Shown: positions 47,171 through 59,555, counted from the first letter of the stretch. The stretch is 64,000 bases of DNA from Tragulus kanchil (GCA_022376925.1 JAIOJX010000031.1:142308854-142372853); one strand, 5' to 3'. Numbers and translations: made by a program. Notes: generated from the letters alone by a model not told the origin.

Positions 47171-49055
47171 CATGAGAGTGTCAAATGTACTGCTGATCTA
47201 TTTTTCATGTTAGGTCAATGAATACATGGATGTATTGTTTTTTTCTTGTTTTTCCTTACTCTGAAAAATCCAATGTGACTACTTTGAATTTTTTTTTTAA
47301 TATAAACTGTTTTTAAATGTTAAAAAGATGTAGTTAAAACAAAAGAGAGTCTCAGGATTTTCTTGTAGAGTAATTCTCAACTTATACGATATCAGTCAGT
47401 TGAAATGATAATGATGATGATGATGACAGTTATACTGGTTTACCCACTGACACACTACACTAAGAAGTTAATTATTCCTGATATTGATATACCAAAGTTC
47501 TTGAATGGCTTACCTGTAAAAACTGTCAACAAGAGAAGAATCAAATGTCTTTATACTATTTTATCATTTGCAGAGTCCCTAAACTATACCTGCTCTGTGC
47601 TTTGGGGTGGGAGGGCAGAAAGAGTTAGCCACAATGGGAATCACCTACAACACAGTCAACGTAGGCATGCCTGGCTTCATCTCCTATTTCTGGTAAATGA
47701 GTGAGGTGTTTCTATGCACAACAAGACCTCTTTTCCTGGGATTCTTTTATGAACTTTTGTCTGAAAGTTCTGAACTGGTTTAGAATTCCAGGTTGTGTGC
47801 AAGGGGTTTAGCTTGGGAACATAGATTTATTATCACTTGTTACACAGCAAGTATGGAATCCATCTTGTCCACCGACATGACTTTCATTTAGAAAGGGGTA
47901 ACCTTTATTGAATGTTCGTGGTGTTAGCAATTTATCTACTAACATAATGAAGCACAACCAAAAACCTCTCACAGTAGATATCAATAAGCAAAGTTTGATA
48001 ACAGCAAAATTTATTTTAGCAAAAGCAAAGTGTTAAAAAAAACCCTTGATGACTAAAGAAACATGAATATCTACAAATAGGAGAATGTAGATGGGATAAT
48101 GGAATACTATCACAATAAAAGTGAAAATTTTATTTTCAATAGCTGCACATCAACACTGATGAAGTTCAAGACAATGCTGAGGGAACAGAGTAACAGATGA
48201 ATATCTAATCTGGGAATCCCTTTGCTAAAAACCTGTGAAACTCAACAGATCAAAGATATGTATGAAAACCAGAGAATGAGAAAACAATATTTGCATCATG
48301 AGAGTGTCAAATGTACTGCTGATCTATTTTTCATGTTAGGTCAATGAATCCATGGATGTATTGTTTTTCTTGTTTTTCCTTACTCTGAAAAATCCAATGT
48401 GACTACTTTGAATTTTTTTTTTAATATAAACTGTTTTTAAATGTTAAAAAGATGTAGTTAAAACAAAAGAGAGTCTCAGGATTTTCTTGTAGAGTAATTC
48501 TCAACTTATACGATATCAGTCAGTTGAAATGATAATGATGATGATGATGACAGTTATACTGGTTTACCCACTGACACACTACACTAAGAAGTTAATTATT
48601 CCTGATATTGATATACCAAAGTTCTTGAATGGCTTACCTGTAAAAACTGTCAACAAGAGAAGAATCAAATGTCTTTATACTATTTTATCATTTGCAGAGT
48701 CCCTAAACTATACCTGCTCTGTGCTTTGGGGTGGGAGGGCAGAAAGAGTTAGCCACAATGGGAATCACCTACAACACAGTCAACGTAGGCATGCCTGGCT
48801 TCATCTCCTATTTCTGGTAAATGAGTGAGGTGTTTCTATGCACAACAAGACCTCTTTTCCTGGGATTCTTTTATGAACTTTTGTCTGAAAGTTCTGAACT
48901 GGTTTAGAATTCCAGGTTGTGTGCAAGGGGTTTAGCTTGGGAACATAGATTTATTATCACTTGTTACACAGCAAGTATGGAATCCATCTTGTCCACCACG
49001 ACATGACTTTCATTTAGAAAGTGGTTAACCTTTATTGAATGTTCTGTGTTAGGTG
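46821..49055. repeat. direct duplication 14 (1.12 kb x2)
   Basis: Copy A 46821-47949, copy B 47950-about 49055, offset 1129 at the start and 1124 in the body. A-runs and T-runs differ in length (accaaaaaaaacc against accaaaaacc). The last 70 bases of copy A (47880-47949) are a corrupted form of 49005-49070. A small (ATG)n tract at 47406-47425 is repeated at 48530-48549. Confidence 0.96.
47171..47949. other. non-coding sequence (inside duplication 14)
   Basis: No gene recognised. The 99-codon frame (47405-47704) begins in the (ATG)n tract and is repeated at 48529. A 60-base block at 47777-47836 resembles one at 50125. Confidence 0.4.
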
Positions 49056-49232
49056 GTTACACACTATCTCATTTAATTCTTAAGGTAACTTAATAACACA
49101 GGTATTATTCCTTCTATTAAATGAATAAAGAAACACAAGTGTTAAAACTTACTAAAGGTTTCCATGTCAACAAGTGACTGATCTGGATCTGAACCAGGTC
49201 TGGCTGCTTCTAGACTCCTAGGGCCTGGCCCT
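49027..49232 (-). repeat. MIR SINE, antisense
   Basis: cctttattgaatgttctgtg, ctatctcatttaattcttaa, ggatctgaaccaggtctggc and gcttctagactcctagggcc reproduce the whole reverse-complement MIR order. One of the better-preserved MIRs here. Confidence 0.82.
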
Positions 49233-49847
49233 TACCCTAGTCTTATCTCTCAAGGGTTGAAAAGCTCTGATCAAAGACAATCTCATTATTTTAGAGTCAA
49301 GAAAATCAAGGCATCTGAATAGAGTTAATGCTACAATATGAGTCAATTTAAGACCACAAAATAGATAACACTCATGACATTATATTAAAAACTGGGAAAA
49401 ATCATTTCTGTCGATTTCCACTTTTTTCCCTATCTACAAAAGAGGGCTGAACCATCAGTGGTTCTTAAGGTATTTTTCAGGTCATAGAAGAGAGTTCATG
49501 AGAACACATTTACTCAACATTTGCATATGATGTCAAGGCTTCCCTTGCCCCTTGAACCTCATTCCCAAGTCTTGTCAAGATGAGCAGATTTCAGATCAAG
49601 AGTCTCTGGATTCCAAAGATGTGTGAAGTTCTTTCCAGCTGAATCATTCAGCATTTCTAAAGTATCTCTTTAAATAATTACAAAGGGAGCCTTCCTTGCC
49701 AACCACAGGGAAGAGAAGGCCCCTTTCCTTCTCAGTCCTCTACTATCTGCAAACTGAGAAGCTCAGTGGGGCCTCGCCAATATTTTAGTGTCTGCCAAGG
49801 AGGGCTTTGTGTCAGGCTTATTGGCAGTAAACCAGGAAATGAGGACT
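49233..49847. other. unique non-coding sequence
   Basis: No gene or named repeat recognised. Confidence 0.45.
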
Positions 49848-50388
49848 GGGGCATTAATAGCCTTTGTAAACAGCACCTTCAAGGTCTTCAATCACCAATT
49901 TGAGGGTGTTCACCACCAGGGTGGAAAAAAAAGGAGGAAAAAGCCAAACAGGAAATGCAATGAAAGGAGATGAAAGCAGATCAATAAAGAGAGAAACATT
50001 TGGTTTGAAGTCTTGCCTTTAAAATAATGCAAACCCCCCTGGCCACCTCTTTCAGAAAGTAATTTGGGGCATTACCGCAGGTCTGGCCTTTAGGTGTAAT
50101 TGCCCCAGATTCCAGCCACACAGAGGTTTAGAATTCCAGGGCTTCTGCAAGGAATTCAGTTTGGGGACACAGATTTATTAGTACCTTTTAAATAGATTTT
50201 TTGGAAGGACTTACTTAATATTAGAAGACAATACTGTGGATTTTATTTTATTTTTCTTCTTCCCAAACTAAAAGGGGCTATTCTCAGGGATCATGTTCCT
50301 AAGGACAGTGCAGTGCCACAGTAGGGAACTGCTTCTTGTGCTGAATTTCTGGCGTGAATAGGCAATAGGATTTTCCCTTGGAGCTTCG

Positions 50389-50561
50389 AGGGCTTCCCTG
50401 GCTTGGATTATAAGGCATCTGCTGGCAATGCCAGAGGACACAGGAGACACAGATTAGATCCCTGTGTTGGGAAGATTCCCTGCCAAAAGAAATGGCAACC
50501 CAGTCCTGTATTCTTGTCTGAAAAAGTCCATGGGGTCGCAAAGAGTCTGAGCCACTAACAC
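50389..50561 (+). mobile_element. Bov-tA SINE
   Basis: gcttccctggcttggattat head, gatccctgtgttgggaagat, atggcaacccagtcctgtat and catggggtcgcaaagagtct. Repeated at 51528-51700. The minus-strand 146-codon frame over it encodes the usual Bov-A peptide motif and is not a gene. Confidence 0.88.
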
Positions 50562-51527
50562 TTAGAGCCTTGAGAGGGAGATACTGGTTCCTGTGGTCCC
50601 CTAGGTCATCCAGAATCCAACAGCCTCCGGAAACAGGAAGCATTGTCCTTAGAGACAGAGAATTGTGGAGGCCTGAAGGAAAACCCATTCTCCTGGCATT
50701 GCTGGAGTGAGAAAGAAATGAGAACACACTGCATCTCAAGTCTTTGATTTATTTTTTAGGCATTCATTTTGTTCCTAAGACCTTGAACCAAATGCCAATT
50801 TCACAATCACACATTTTCCTTTCTCTTTTGCAGAGATGAGACTGGAGAATTGAAGGGATTCTAGAAGGAAGGTGAACCGATTGGAAGTTTAGGAGAAGAT
50901 AAGGAGACAGAAACACGATTCAATTACATGATGGAAGGGGCCATTATTTTGTGGCGTGAAAAGATGGACATTTTGTTTGTTTCGTCGGGGCATTAATAGC
51001 CTTTGTAAACAGCACCTTCAAGGTCTTCAATCACCAATTTGAGGGTGTTCACCACCAGGGTGGAAAAAAAAGGAGGAAAAAGCCAAACAGGAAATGCAAT
51101 GAAAGGAGATGAAAGCAGATCAATAAAGAGAGAAACATTTGGTTTGAAGTCTTGCCTTTAAAATAATGCAAACCCCCCTGGCCACCTCTTTCAGAAAGTA
51201 ATTTGGGGCATTACCGCAGGTCTGGCCTTTAGGTGTAATTGCCCCAGATTCCAGCCACACAGAGGTTTAGAATTCCAGGGCTTCTGCAAGGAATTCAGTT
51301 TGGGGACACAGATTTATTAGTACCTTTTAAATAGATTTTTTGGAAGGACTTACTTAATATTAGAAGACAATACTGTGGATTTTATTTTATTTTTCTTCTT
51401 CCCAAACTAAAAGGGGCTATTCTCAGGGATCATGTTCCTAAGGACAGTGCAGTGCCACAGTAGGGAACTGCTTCTTGTGCTGAATTTCTGGCGTGAATAG
51501 GCAATAGGATTTTCCCTTGGAGCTTCG

Positions 51528-51700
51528 AGGGCTTCCCTGGCTTGGATTATAAGGCATCTGCTGGCAATGCCAGAGGACACAGGAGACACAGATTAGATCC
51601 CTGTGTTGGGAAGATTCCCTGCCAAAAGAAATGGCAACCCAGTCCTGTATTCTTGTCTGAAAAAGTCCATGGGGTCGCAAAGAGTCTGAGCCACTAACAC
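51528..51700 (+). mobile_element. Bov-tA SINE, copy B of duplication 15
   Basis: Same element as 50389-50561, displaced by 1139 bases. Confidence 0.88.
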
Positions 51701-52112
51701 TTAGAGCCTTGAGAGGGAGATACTGGTTCCTGTGGTCCCCTAGGTCATCCAGAATCCAACAGCCTCCGGAAACAGGAAGCATTGTCCTTAGAGACAGAGA
51801 ATTGTGGAGGCCTGAAGGAAAACCCATTCTCCTGGCATTGCTGGAGTGAGAAAGAAATGAGAACACACTGCATCTCAAGTCTTTGATTTATTTTTTAGGC
51901 ATTCATTTTGTTCCTAAGACCTTGAACCAAATGCCAATTTCACAATCACACATTTTCCTTTCTCTTTTGCAGAGATGAGACTGGAGAATTGAAGGGATTC
52001 TAGAAGGAAGGTGAACCGATTGGAAGTTTAGGAGAAGATAAGGAGACAGAAACACGATTCAATTACATGATGGAAGGGGCCATTATTTTGTGGCGTGAAA
52101 AGATGGACATTT

Positions 52113-53305
52113 CCAATCCGGTCCCTAAATGGCTTTCAAACCCCCACCGTCGAGAAAGCTCATTGTATCTCTGTGACTAGGAGAGTCTCCAGCCAGAGGG
52201 TAGATTTGATGAAAATCCCCAGTGCATTTCCAGATTCTATTTTGCAAACTGTATAGGGCAAAAACCATCCTTTCCACTCATTTTATAATGCCAGCTATGT
52301 TTAAAAATAAGCACCTGTTTTTTTGCCTCCTATGGTCATTCAGCAAAGGAAAGACCATCCATAATTCTGAGTTTAAGATTTGTTCCCTCGTTAAATGATA
52401 TTTTTTAAACATTTACTTTGATTTGGTCTTTCTATGACACACTCAACAAAAGGACAGCACAGAATAATTTTTCTCCTCGAACCTTTCTTCTTTCCCTTCC
52501 TTTTAGGCTTAAGACTTCTAGCACACACACAGGAAGGCAGCAGAATGGAGGGAAGTTTAAACTGCAAGTACCTTTATTTTTATTCTTTGCTTTTCTTTTG
52601 TTGCTGTTGCTCAGAGGGCATTTTACAATGGATGCTTTAAGACACCTAAATTACTCACTCATCTCTCCCTTGCAAATCCCAGTGATTTACAGATCTTAAT
52701 TTTATAGATATTCCCTGCAAGACCTCCTGTCTCCTGGAACCTCATACTTTCTTCACATTCTTTTACTTGAGTCCCAGTTTCTGTGGTCACCGGGTCACAG
52801 AGCACCAACTGTCACCATAAACCATCCAGATTATTCCTTTTCTCTGGGGTCTGCTTGGGGGAAGCCCGCTTCTGTCTGGGCTGTGTGTCATGCTGGTGGG
52901 CGGAGGGCAGTGTTTATGGGACAGTCACATTAGGAAGCACTCATAGTAAACCCACTGAGTACTGGTTCTCATTCTTGGTGGCATGTTGGGCTTAGCTGGA
53001 GAATTCTGAAAAATAAACTTTATCATTTATTCAAATTGCAAAATAGGATTTGGAAAGGCATTCGGGATTCTCATCAAATCCACCCTCTTGCAGGACACTT
53101 TCCCAGTCCCTGAGATAGAGACAGAGTGATTTCTCTAGACAGTGGGAGTTAGTCCCCCCACCAGAGACTCTAAGATCAATGGCCTGGCATCCCTAGGCGT
53201 TTGATTGTTTCAGACTTCCTTAGTGGATTCTAATTCACAACCAAGTTGGAAAACTAGTGGCTTAGGGTCTTTCCACTCCTTGTGATTTTTCCCTCACGCC
53301 CACTG
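52113..53305. other. unique non-coding sequence, 1.2 kb
   Basis: No transposon recognised. A 93-codon and a 68-codon frame overlap in different phases (52418-52699), and neither shows a domain. Confidence 0.45.
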
Positions 53306-53500
53306 AGCTTCCCTGGTGGCTCGGACATTGAAGACTCTGCCTGCAATGCAGGAGACTTAGGTTTGATCCCTGGTCGGGAAGAACCCCTGGAGAAGGGAAT
53401 GGCCAGCCATTCCAGTATTCTTGCCTGGACAGAGGAACCTGGAGGACTACGGTCCACAAGGTTACAAAGAGTTGGACACAATGGAGTGACTAACACTGAC
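53306..53500 (+). mobile_element. Bov-tA SINE
   Basis: gagcttccctggtggctcgg head, gatccctggtcgggaagaac, ccagtattcttgcctggaca, ending agtgactaacactga. Duplication 16 starts inside it, so its last ~75 bases recur at 54556-54630. Confidence 0.92.
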
Positions 53501-55685
53501 AATTAGAATTAGTGATTTACCTGGAAAACTTCAATGTACCTTCTTTTTGCAAGTTTCTGAGATTAGCAGTGTTAAGAGCCATCAAAGACCTCCCCTCTCG
53601 CCCATCCTCCAGGCCCAGGGAAGCTGCTTGGGGGAATTATTTATGAAAATGGTGCACATGCTGGGATATAAATGGCAACCTTACCCTGAGGATCCAAAAT
53701 CAGCTCTTTCAACAAACAGTACTCTCTTCTCAGATTCCCTGAAGTCTGTATCAAAACCCAACTCCTCAAATATAGTGATGGGATTTTGCACCAACAGAAG
53801 GATCCCTTCTACCATGGTTCAGTGATTCTGCTCTCTGGTGGCACCTTTCTAAGAAGGTCCAATCCTTGTCAGCCTGCAATTAAATCAGAGTCCACGAGTC
53901 TTCACATTCAGAATCTGAGCTCCATGGTGTTTTGAGAAATGACTGTTCAAGCTTGATGGAAGTAGGAGAATTCTGAGGTTTAATTGCAGGAAAGTTCATG
54001 TTAAAGGCATTCAGGGAATTCATCAAGCCCTGTCTTCCTAAAAAATCTCTTCTTTATGCCAGGTGCAAAATGGCTTTAACACTCAGAGGCAAAGTATCTC
54101 TTACACTATAAAACACTGTTCTGGGTAAACATGAAGAGGTTTTCTAGAGTGAGTGTAAACTTCCCAGAAAAGATTAGATAATGGCTCCTCCGCAGGTGCA
54201 GTGCAGACATCTCTGGCCATGGATGGGACTCTCTGAGGGTGTCTTGATTTAAACAGCAATCCTCGAAATCCCTCGTTGAATCAGGAAGATACAGAGGAAG
54301 CAAGGGGACTGGATCAAAATATGGGAGTACATTTGATCCCAGGATATGCTACAGATCCTAAAACCCATTTAAACCCTGACAACTCTAAAAGCATGATGGC
54401 AGATGAATTTGCAAGTGGAAAACACAAATGATACATTTAATAACCGTGGAAGAAAACGGTCTCTGCAGTGCACTCTTAGGACTTACAAGTTCTGTGATTC
54501 TTGAAGGTTGTAGAAAGTGAGGGAAATCGTACTGCTCACTTGCAAATGGATTGGTCTGGACAGAGGAACCTGGAGGACTACGGTCCACAAGGTTACAAAG
54601 AGTTGGACACAATGGAGTGACTAACACTGACAATTAGAATTAGTGATTTACCTGGAAAACTTCAATGTACCTTCTTTTGCAAGTTTCTGAGATTAGCAGT
54701 GTTAAGAGCCATCAAAGACCTCCCCTCTCGCCCATCCTCCAGGCCCAGGGAAGCTGCTTGGGGGAATTATTTATGAAAATGGTGCACATGCTGGGATATA
54801 AATGGCAACCTTACCCTGAGGATCCAAAATCAGCTCTTTCAACAAACAGTACTCTCTTCTCAGATTCCCTGAAGTCTGTATCAAAACCCAACTCCTCAAA
54901 TATAGTGATGGGATTTTGCACCAACAGAAGGATCCCTTCTACCATGGTTCAGTGATTCTGCTCTCTGGTGGCACCTTTCTAAGAAGGTCCAATCCTTGTC
55001 AGCCTGCAATTAAATCAGAGTCCACGAGTCTTCACATTCAGAATCTGAGCTCCATGGTGTTTTGAGAAATGACTGTTCAAGCTTGATGGAAGTAGGAGAA
55101 TTCTGAGGTTTAATTGCAGGAAAGTTCATGTTAAAGGCATTCAGGGAATTCATCAAGCCCTGTCTTCCTAAAAAATCTCTTCTTTATGCCAGGTGCAAAA
55201 TGGCTTTAACACTCAGAGGCAAAGTATCTCTTACACTATAAAACACTGTTCTGGGTAAACATGAAGAGGTTTTCTAGAGTGAGTGTAAACTTCCCAGAAA
55301 AGATTAGATAATGGCTCCTCCGCAGGTGCAGTGCAGACATCTCTGGCCATGGATGGGACTCTCTGAGGGTGTCTTGATTTAAACAGCAATCCTCGAAATC
55401 CCTCGTTGAATCAGGAAGATACAGAGGAAGCAAGGGGACTGGATCAAAATATGGGAGTACATTTGATCCCAGGATATGCTACAGATCCTAAAACCCATTT
55501 AAACCCTGACAACTCTAAAAGCATGATGGCAGATGAATTTGCAAGTGGAAAACACAAATGATACATTTAATAACCGTGGAAGAAAACGGTCTCTGCAGTG
55601 CACTCTTAGGACTTACAAGTTCTGTGATTCTTGAAGGTTGTAGAAAGTGAGGGAAATCGTACTGCTCACTTGCAAATGGATTGGT
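53425..55685. repeat. direct duplication 16 (1,130 bp x2)
   Basis: Copy A 53425-54555, copy B 54556-55685, clean join at ctggacagag. A T-run is 5 long in copy A and 4 in copy B (ccttctttttgc against ccttcttttgc). The unit is a Bov-tA tail plus about 1 kb of unique sequence with no recognised gene. Confidence 0.98.
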
Positions 55686-55943
55686 CCAACACCAGTAAAT
55701 TACTCACAGAAACTCTGGCACACAATGCGGGTGAAAACAATGGCTTTGGCTGTGCCTGAATTATTCTTATTCCAGTATCCACCTCCTTGCCAGAATCTGA
55801 GCCCGAACCTATGTTTAGAGGGGAATGCCACCCTTTATTACAATGAGGATTTAATCTAAATAAATAGTTCCTCAAGGTGGTTCCACTTGGCGTTGATTAG
55901 TTCCTTCCAATTTCCTTTGAAATTTCGGGGGCGGGAGGGGGGG

Positions 55944-56247
55944 GGGCTTCCCTGGTGGTCCAGTGGGTAAGGACACCACCTTGCAGTGCAAGGGGCGCCG
56001 GTTTGATCCCTGGCCTGGGAAGATCCCACGTGCTGCGGAGCAGTTGGACCAATGTGTCCAAATACCGAGCCGGAGCTCTGGAGCGCATGCGCCCAGAGCC
56101 AGTGCTCTGCAACAACAGATGCCACCGCGATGGGAGGCCCACAGGAGCCAAAGAACAAAGATGGAGGAAAATGGAGAAAGGAAAGACCAATAGAAATGGC
56201 CCGTTCGCTCCCCTCCCTCCCCACTCCACCTCCACCAAAAAAGAAAA
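55944..56247 (+). mobile_element. CHR-like SINE (variant family), sense arm
   Basis: gcttccctggtggtccagtg, agtgcaaggggcgccggttt, gcgcatgcgcccagagccag, gatgggaggcccacaggagc, gaccaatagaaatggcccgt, then a pyrimidine-rich segment and A-rich tail. An imperfect flanking repeat, aaatttcggggg (55920) and aaatttcaggggg (56248), suggests the insertion site. It forms an inverted pair with 56417-56745. The 171-codon minus frame (55897-56412) is a SINE translation. Confidence 0.92.
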
Positions 56248-56416
56248 AAATTTCAGGGGGGGATGAGTAGGAAGAATGCCTTCTTTAGTGTGAAAGATGT
56301 AGTTAAGAGTCAGAAGAGGAAAGGCAAAGAATGCAATGATACTTAAGAGTTTTCTATTCCTAGATTCACAGAAAAATGCCTTCTGTAACCTAGAAATGGC
56401 TACAGTCACCATATTT

Positions 56417-56745
56417 CCTTTTTTTTTTAGATTTATTTATTTATTTATTTTGGGCGGGGGTCGGGTTGGGGAGGGAGGGGAGCGAACGGGCCACTTCTAT
56501 TGGTCTTTCCTTTCTCCATTTTCCTCCGTCTTTGTTCTTTGGCTCCTGTGGGCCTCCCATCGCGGTGGCGTCTGTTGTTGTAGAGCACTGGCTCTGGGCG
56601 CATGCGCTCCAGAGCTCCGGCTCGGCATTTGGACACATTGGTCCAACCGCTCCGCAGCACGTGGGATCTTCCCAGGCCAGGGATCGAACCTGCGCCCCTT
56701 GCAGTGCAAGGTGGTGTCCTTACCCACTGGCCCACCAGGGGAAGC
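56417..56745 (-). mobile_element. CHR-like SINE (variant family), antisense arm
   Basis: Starts in a T-rich (ttta)n tail, then gagcgaacgggccacttcta, gggcgcatgcgctccagagc, cagcacgtgggatcttccca, gtccttacccactggcccac. An 8-base direct repeat ccatattt (56409-56416, 56746-56753) flanks it. Very similar to the sense arm at 55944. Confidence 0.92.
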
Positions 56746-56753
56746 CCATATTT

Positions 56754-57180
56754 TCTCTTTATGAGCAATGATATATACTGAAGACGAGTGTGGGGTTAAA
56801 GCCAAGGTACAGCAACACTCTGAGAAAACTGAGCTCTTTATTGACACTGGGGAGTCAAGATTCTATGAGATAATGATTTATGCATCTGAGAAATCTGATT
56901 AGAATTCTCAATCCTATTGTCTTTTTGGATTTTCTTTTAAATTAAAAAAATTTAGAGCCGATACATATGCAGGGAACATTCTAAATGGAGTAAAAGGACA
57001 TATGATTACAGGGAGGCTCCTTTCCATGGGTATCCTCCAGATAACCATCTGAAGGAAGGTGCACCTTCATCTTGCAATCCAGCCTTAAGACTGGAGGCTA
57101 GATGCAAAAACCATGCTGGCTGCCTGGATATTGTTCTGACAGGTAATGAATGATACAGGGCAGGCAGTCCTGGAGCTAAC
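56754..57180. other. unique non-coding sequence
   Basis: No gene or named repeat recognised. Confidence 0.4.
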
Positions 57181-57192
57181 CTCACAGCCTAA

Positions 57193-57555
57193 CTGTGGTT
57201 TTGGAGAAGGCTCTGGAGAGTTCTGTGGATGGCACGGAGATCAAACCAGTCAATCTTAAGGGAAATCAGCCCTGACTATTCATTGGAAGGACTGATGCTG
57301 AGGTTGAGGCTCCAATATTTTGGCCACCTGATGTGAAGAGATGACCTACTGGAAGAGACCCTGATGCTGGGAAATACAGAAGGCAAAAGGAGAAAGGGAT
57401 GACAGAGGATGAGATGGCTGGATAGCATCACTGAGTCAATGAACATGAGTTTGAGCAAGCCCCGGGAGATGGTGAAGGACAAGGAAGCTTGGTGTGCTGT
57501 AGTCCATGGGGTTGTAAACAGTCAAGATGCAATGAAGTGACCGAACTGAACTGAA
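57193..57555 (+). mobile_element. BovB 3' end with perfect TSD
   Basis: ggagatcaaaccagtcaatc, attggaaggactgatgctga, atattttggccacctgatgt, gatggctggatagcatcact and a gaactgaactga-type end. A perfect 12-base direct repeat, ctcacagcctaa, lies at 57181-57192 and 57556-57567, so both ends are exact and the element is 363 bases, 5'-truncated. Confidence 0.96.
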
Positions 57556-57779
57556 CTCACAGCCTAAATAGAGGAAGACTGCTATTTAGTGCCATGGGTC
57601 CTATATCTGTCATGACAATTAACTCCATCAACACCATGTCAGGACCAACTAATTTGTGCAGCTCAATGCAAAGTAAAAAAATATGAAACCCCTTGTGTGA
57701 AAATCAAGCATTTCAAGATGGCACTAGCAGAGCACTAAACCAAGTATGAGGCCTTTCCTAACTGTAGGTCAAATCCCCA

Positions 57780-57925
57780 TGGAGCTGGGCCTGTACTACT
57801 TACTAGAGGTGTATTGTTATCCTCAGTGAACCAATGAGAGACGGACACCCACAGAGGCAGCATGACTTGTCCAAGGCTCGACCAGTGATGGTCATGAGCC
57901 ATATTCAAGCCAGGCATATTAGACT
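57780..57925 (-). repeat. MIR fragment, antisense
   Basis: gtattgttatcctcagtgaa, catgacttgtccaaggctcg, accagtgatggtcatgagcc, in reverse MIR order. Diverged. Confidence 0.6.
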
Positions 57926-59082
57926 AAAGACTGCAGACTGTCTGCAATCTTGAGATGCTTAGCCCCTGAACCTTTCAAGGACATTTTTTTCTGGGCCAGT
58001 CGGGCAAATCACTATGCAGTCATGTTCATATGGTTGACTTAGAAAGGAGTCTGTCTGCCTGGGAAATGTTTAGGGTGATAGGCACATTATGATAATTCAA
58101 ACCGAATTACAATTCTTGTCTTGGATTATAAAATACCATTCAGGGTGCAAGTTCATAGATGAATCAAATTTATTTATAGTAAGTTTGTCTAGTCAAAATA
58201 GGAGAACTACTTAACATTATAATTAAAACCGATACATATCTAGTTGAAAAACTATCCAGAAGCTAAAACACTCCCACAGGAGATGTCTACATACTTTGGC
58301 ACCAAATCTCCCTGTCCCTTCCAAAACATTCCATTTTTTTTATTCTGAACGGGAGATTGTAACTTTTCCCACAATATCATATCAAACAAAAGTGCAGCAT
58401 TATGCATTCAATGAACCTTAGCACCAGGCAGTGGGGGCATCAATTGCACTTGTGTTGTAAGCTAAGACTCAAGGAAACATTTATTTATTTAAAATATTTT
58501 TGACCATAAGTTACACAAACAGCAATATTTCATTTCACTGTGTTTTAAGACAGCCCTGTATATAGAAATCCTGCAGGTCAAGGCTATGATCATGCTTACA
58601 TCTGTAGACAGATTTAATTATTTTTTTCTTTGATGTCAGATATCCACTGAGCATTTGACATATGAACCTAATTCACTTGCAAGTGGGCTGCATTGTTGAC
58701 TATGGAAAATAATACCCTTTTTTCATTATACTCATTATCTTCTCTATAAATTTTGCCATGAGCATGGCAACTTTCTGATGGAAAAGGCAAGAGTGGGATT
58801 AAGGTTAGGATTGGGAATAGTTTCAGGCTGGGAGCAGAGCCTTGTGATCTGGTTCAGGGAGACACGACTAGAGAAGATGCAAGAGGGTCACAACAATGTC
58901 ATTGTGACAGGGAAAACTTACAATCATCTTTTAGAGGTGGCTTCACTTGTAAAACCTTCAGATGCAAAATTTTTACAATGTTACTGTTGATTATTTATTT
59001 TGATACTTTAGTACGAAAAATTCTTTAGGACCAACCTAAATGCTTCAGTATTTTTTTTTTTGACTTTTTAAATTATGTAAAC
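57926..59082. other. unique non-coding sequence, 1.15 kb
   Basis: No transposon or gene recognised. The repeat-poor AT-rich run with atgcattcaatg (58412) may be conserved, but I cannot test that. Confidence 0.4.
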
Positions 59083-59094
59083 AGTTAACATCTC

Positions 59095-59349
59095 ATGGGG
59101 CTTCCCTGGTAGTCCAGTGGGTAAAGAGTCCCCCTTGTAATGCAAGGGGCACTGGTTCAATCCCTGGCCAGGGAAGATCCCACGTGCTATGGAACAGCTG
59201 GACTGGTGTGTCCCATTAGGAGCCAGCGCTCTGGAGCGCATGTGCCCAGAGCCAGTGCTCTGCAATGATAGAGGCCACTGCAATGGGAGGCCCACACATG
59301 CCAAAGAATAAAGTTGGATGAAAATAAATGGAGAGAAAAAAAAAAAAAA
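59095..59349 (+). mobile_element. CHR-like SINE (variant family) with TSD
   Basis: gcttccctggtagtccagtg, ccttgtaatgcaaggggcac, gcgcatgtgcccagagccag, aatgggaggcccacacatgc, then a pure A tail. It is flanked by a 12-base direct repeat with one difference, agttaacatctc (59083-59094) and agctaacatctc (59350-59361). It lacks the pyrimidine-rich 3' segment seen in 14082 and 55944. Confidence 0.92.
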
Positions 59350-59394
59350 AGCTAACATCTCCTTTATTGCTCTTATCAGTGAACGTGAACTAGA

Positions 59395-59555
59395 CCTATG
59401 TTTCCCAGGGTGTGCCCTCTCCAGCCCAGCAGCGTCAGCATTATCTGGCCCCCACTGAACCAGTACCGCTGGGGTTGGGCCCTGGTCATCTGTACGGCCA
59501 CATCCAGTTGATTCAGATGTGGGCTAAGGTCTGTAAACCACTGAACTAGAAGTTG
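59395..59555. mobile_element. MER5A-like hAT MITE
   Basis: gtttcccagggtgtgccctc, cagcattatctggcccccac, gttgggccctggtcatctgt and tctgtaaaccactgaactag follow the order of MER5A, a short non-autonomous hAT-Charlie DNA transposon. Its near-palindromic structure makes orientation unreliable. Confidence 0.65.

Larger units (their letters stand above)
49848..52112. repeat. direct duplication 15 (1,139 bp x2)
   Basis: Copy A 49848-50986, copy B 50987-52112. Copy A ends with 14 bases of filler (ttgtttgtttcgtc, 50973-50986) that are absent from the continuation after copy B. Bodies look identical. Contains a Bov-tA and a 146-codon minus frame that runs through it. Confidence 0.98.

Noticed and set aside
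50299..50739. 146-codon minus-strand frame, seen again at 51438
   Set aside because: Half of it is the antisense translation of a Bov-tA, and the second copy is due to duplication 15. No domain or splice evidence.
55897..56412. 171-codon minus-strand frame, the longest in the window
   Set aside because: It runs through the CHR-like SINE at 55944. Similar peptides appear wherever this SINE lies (26780, 35155, 36252, 56336), so it is repeat translation.
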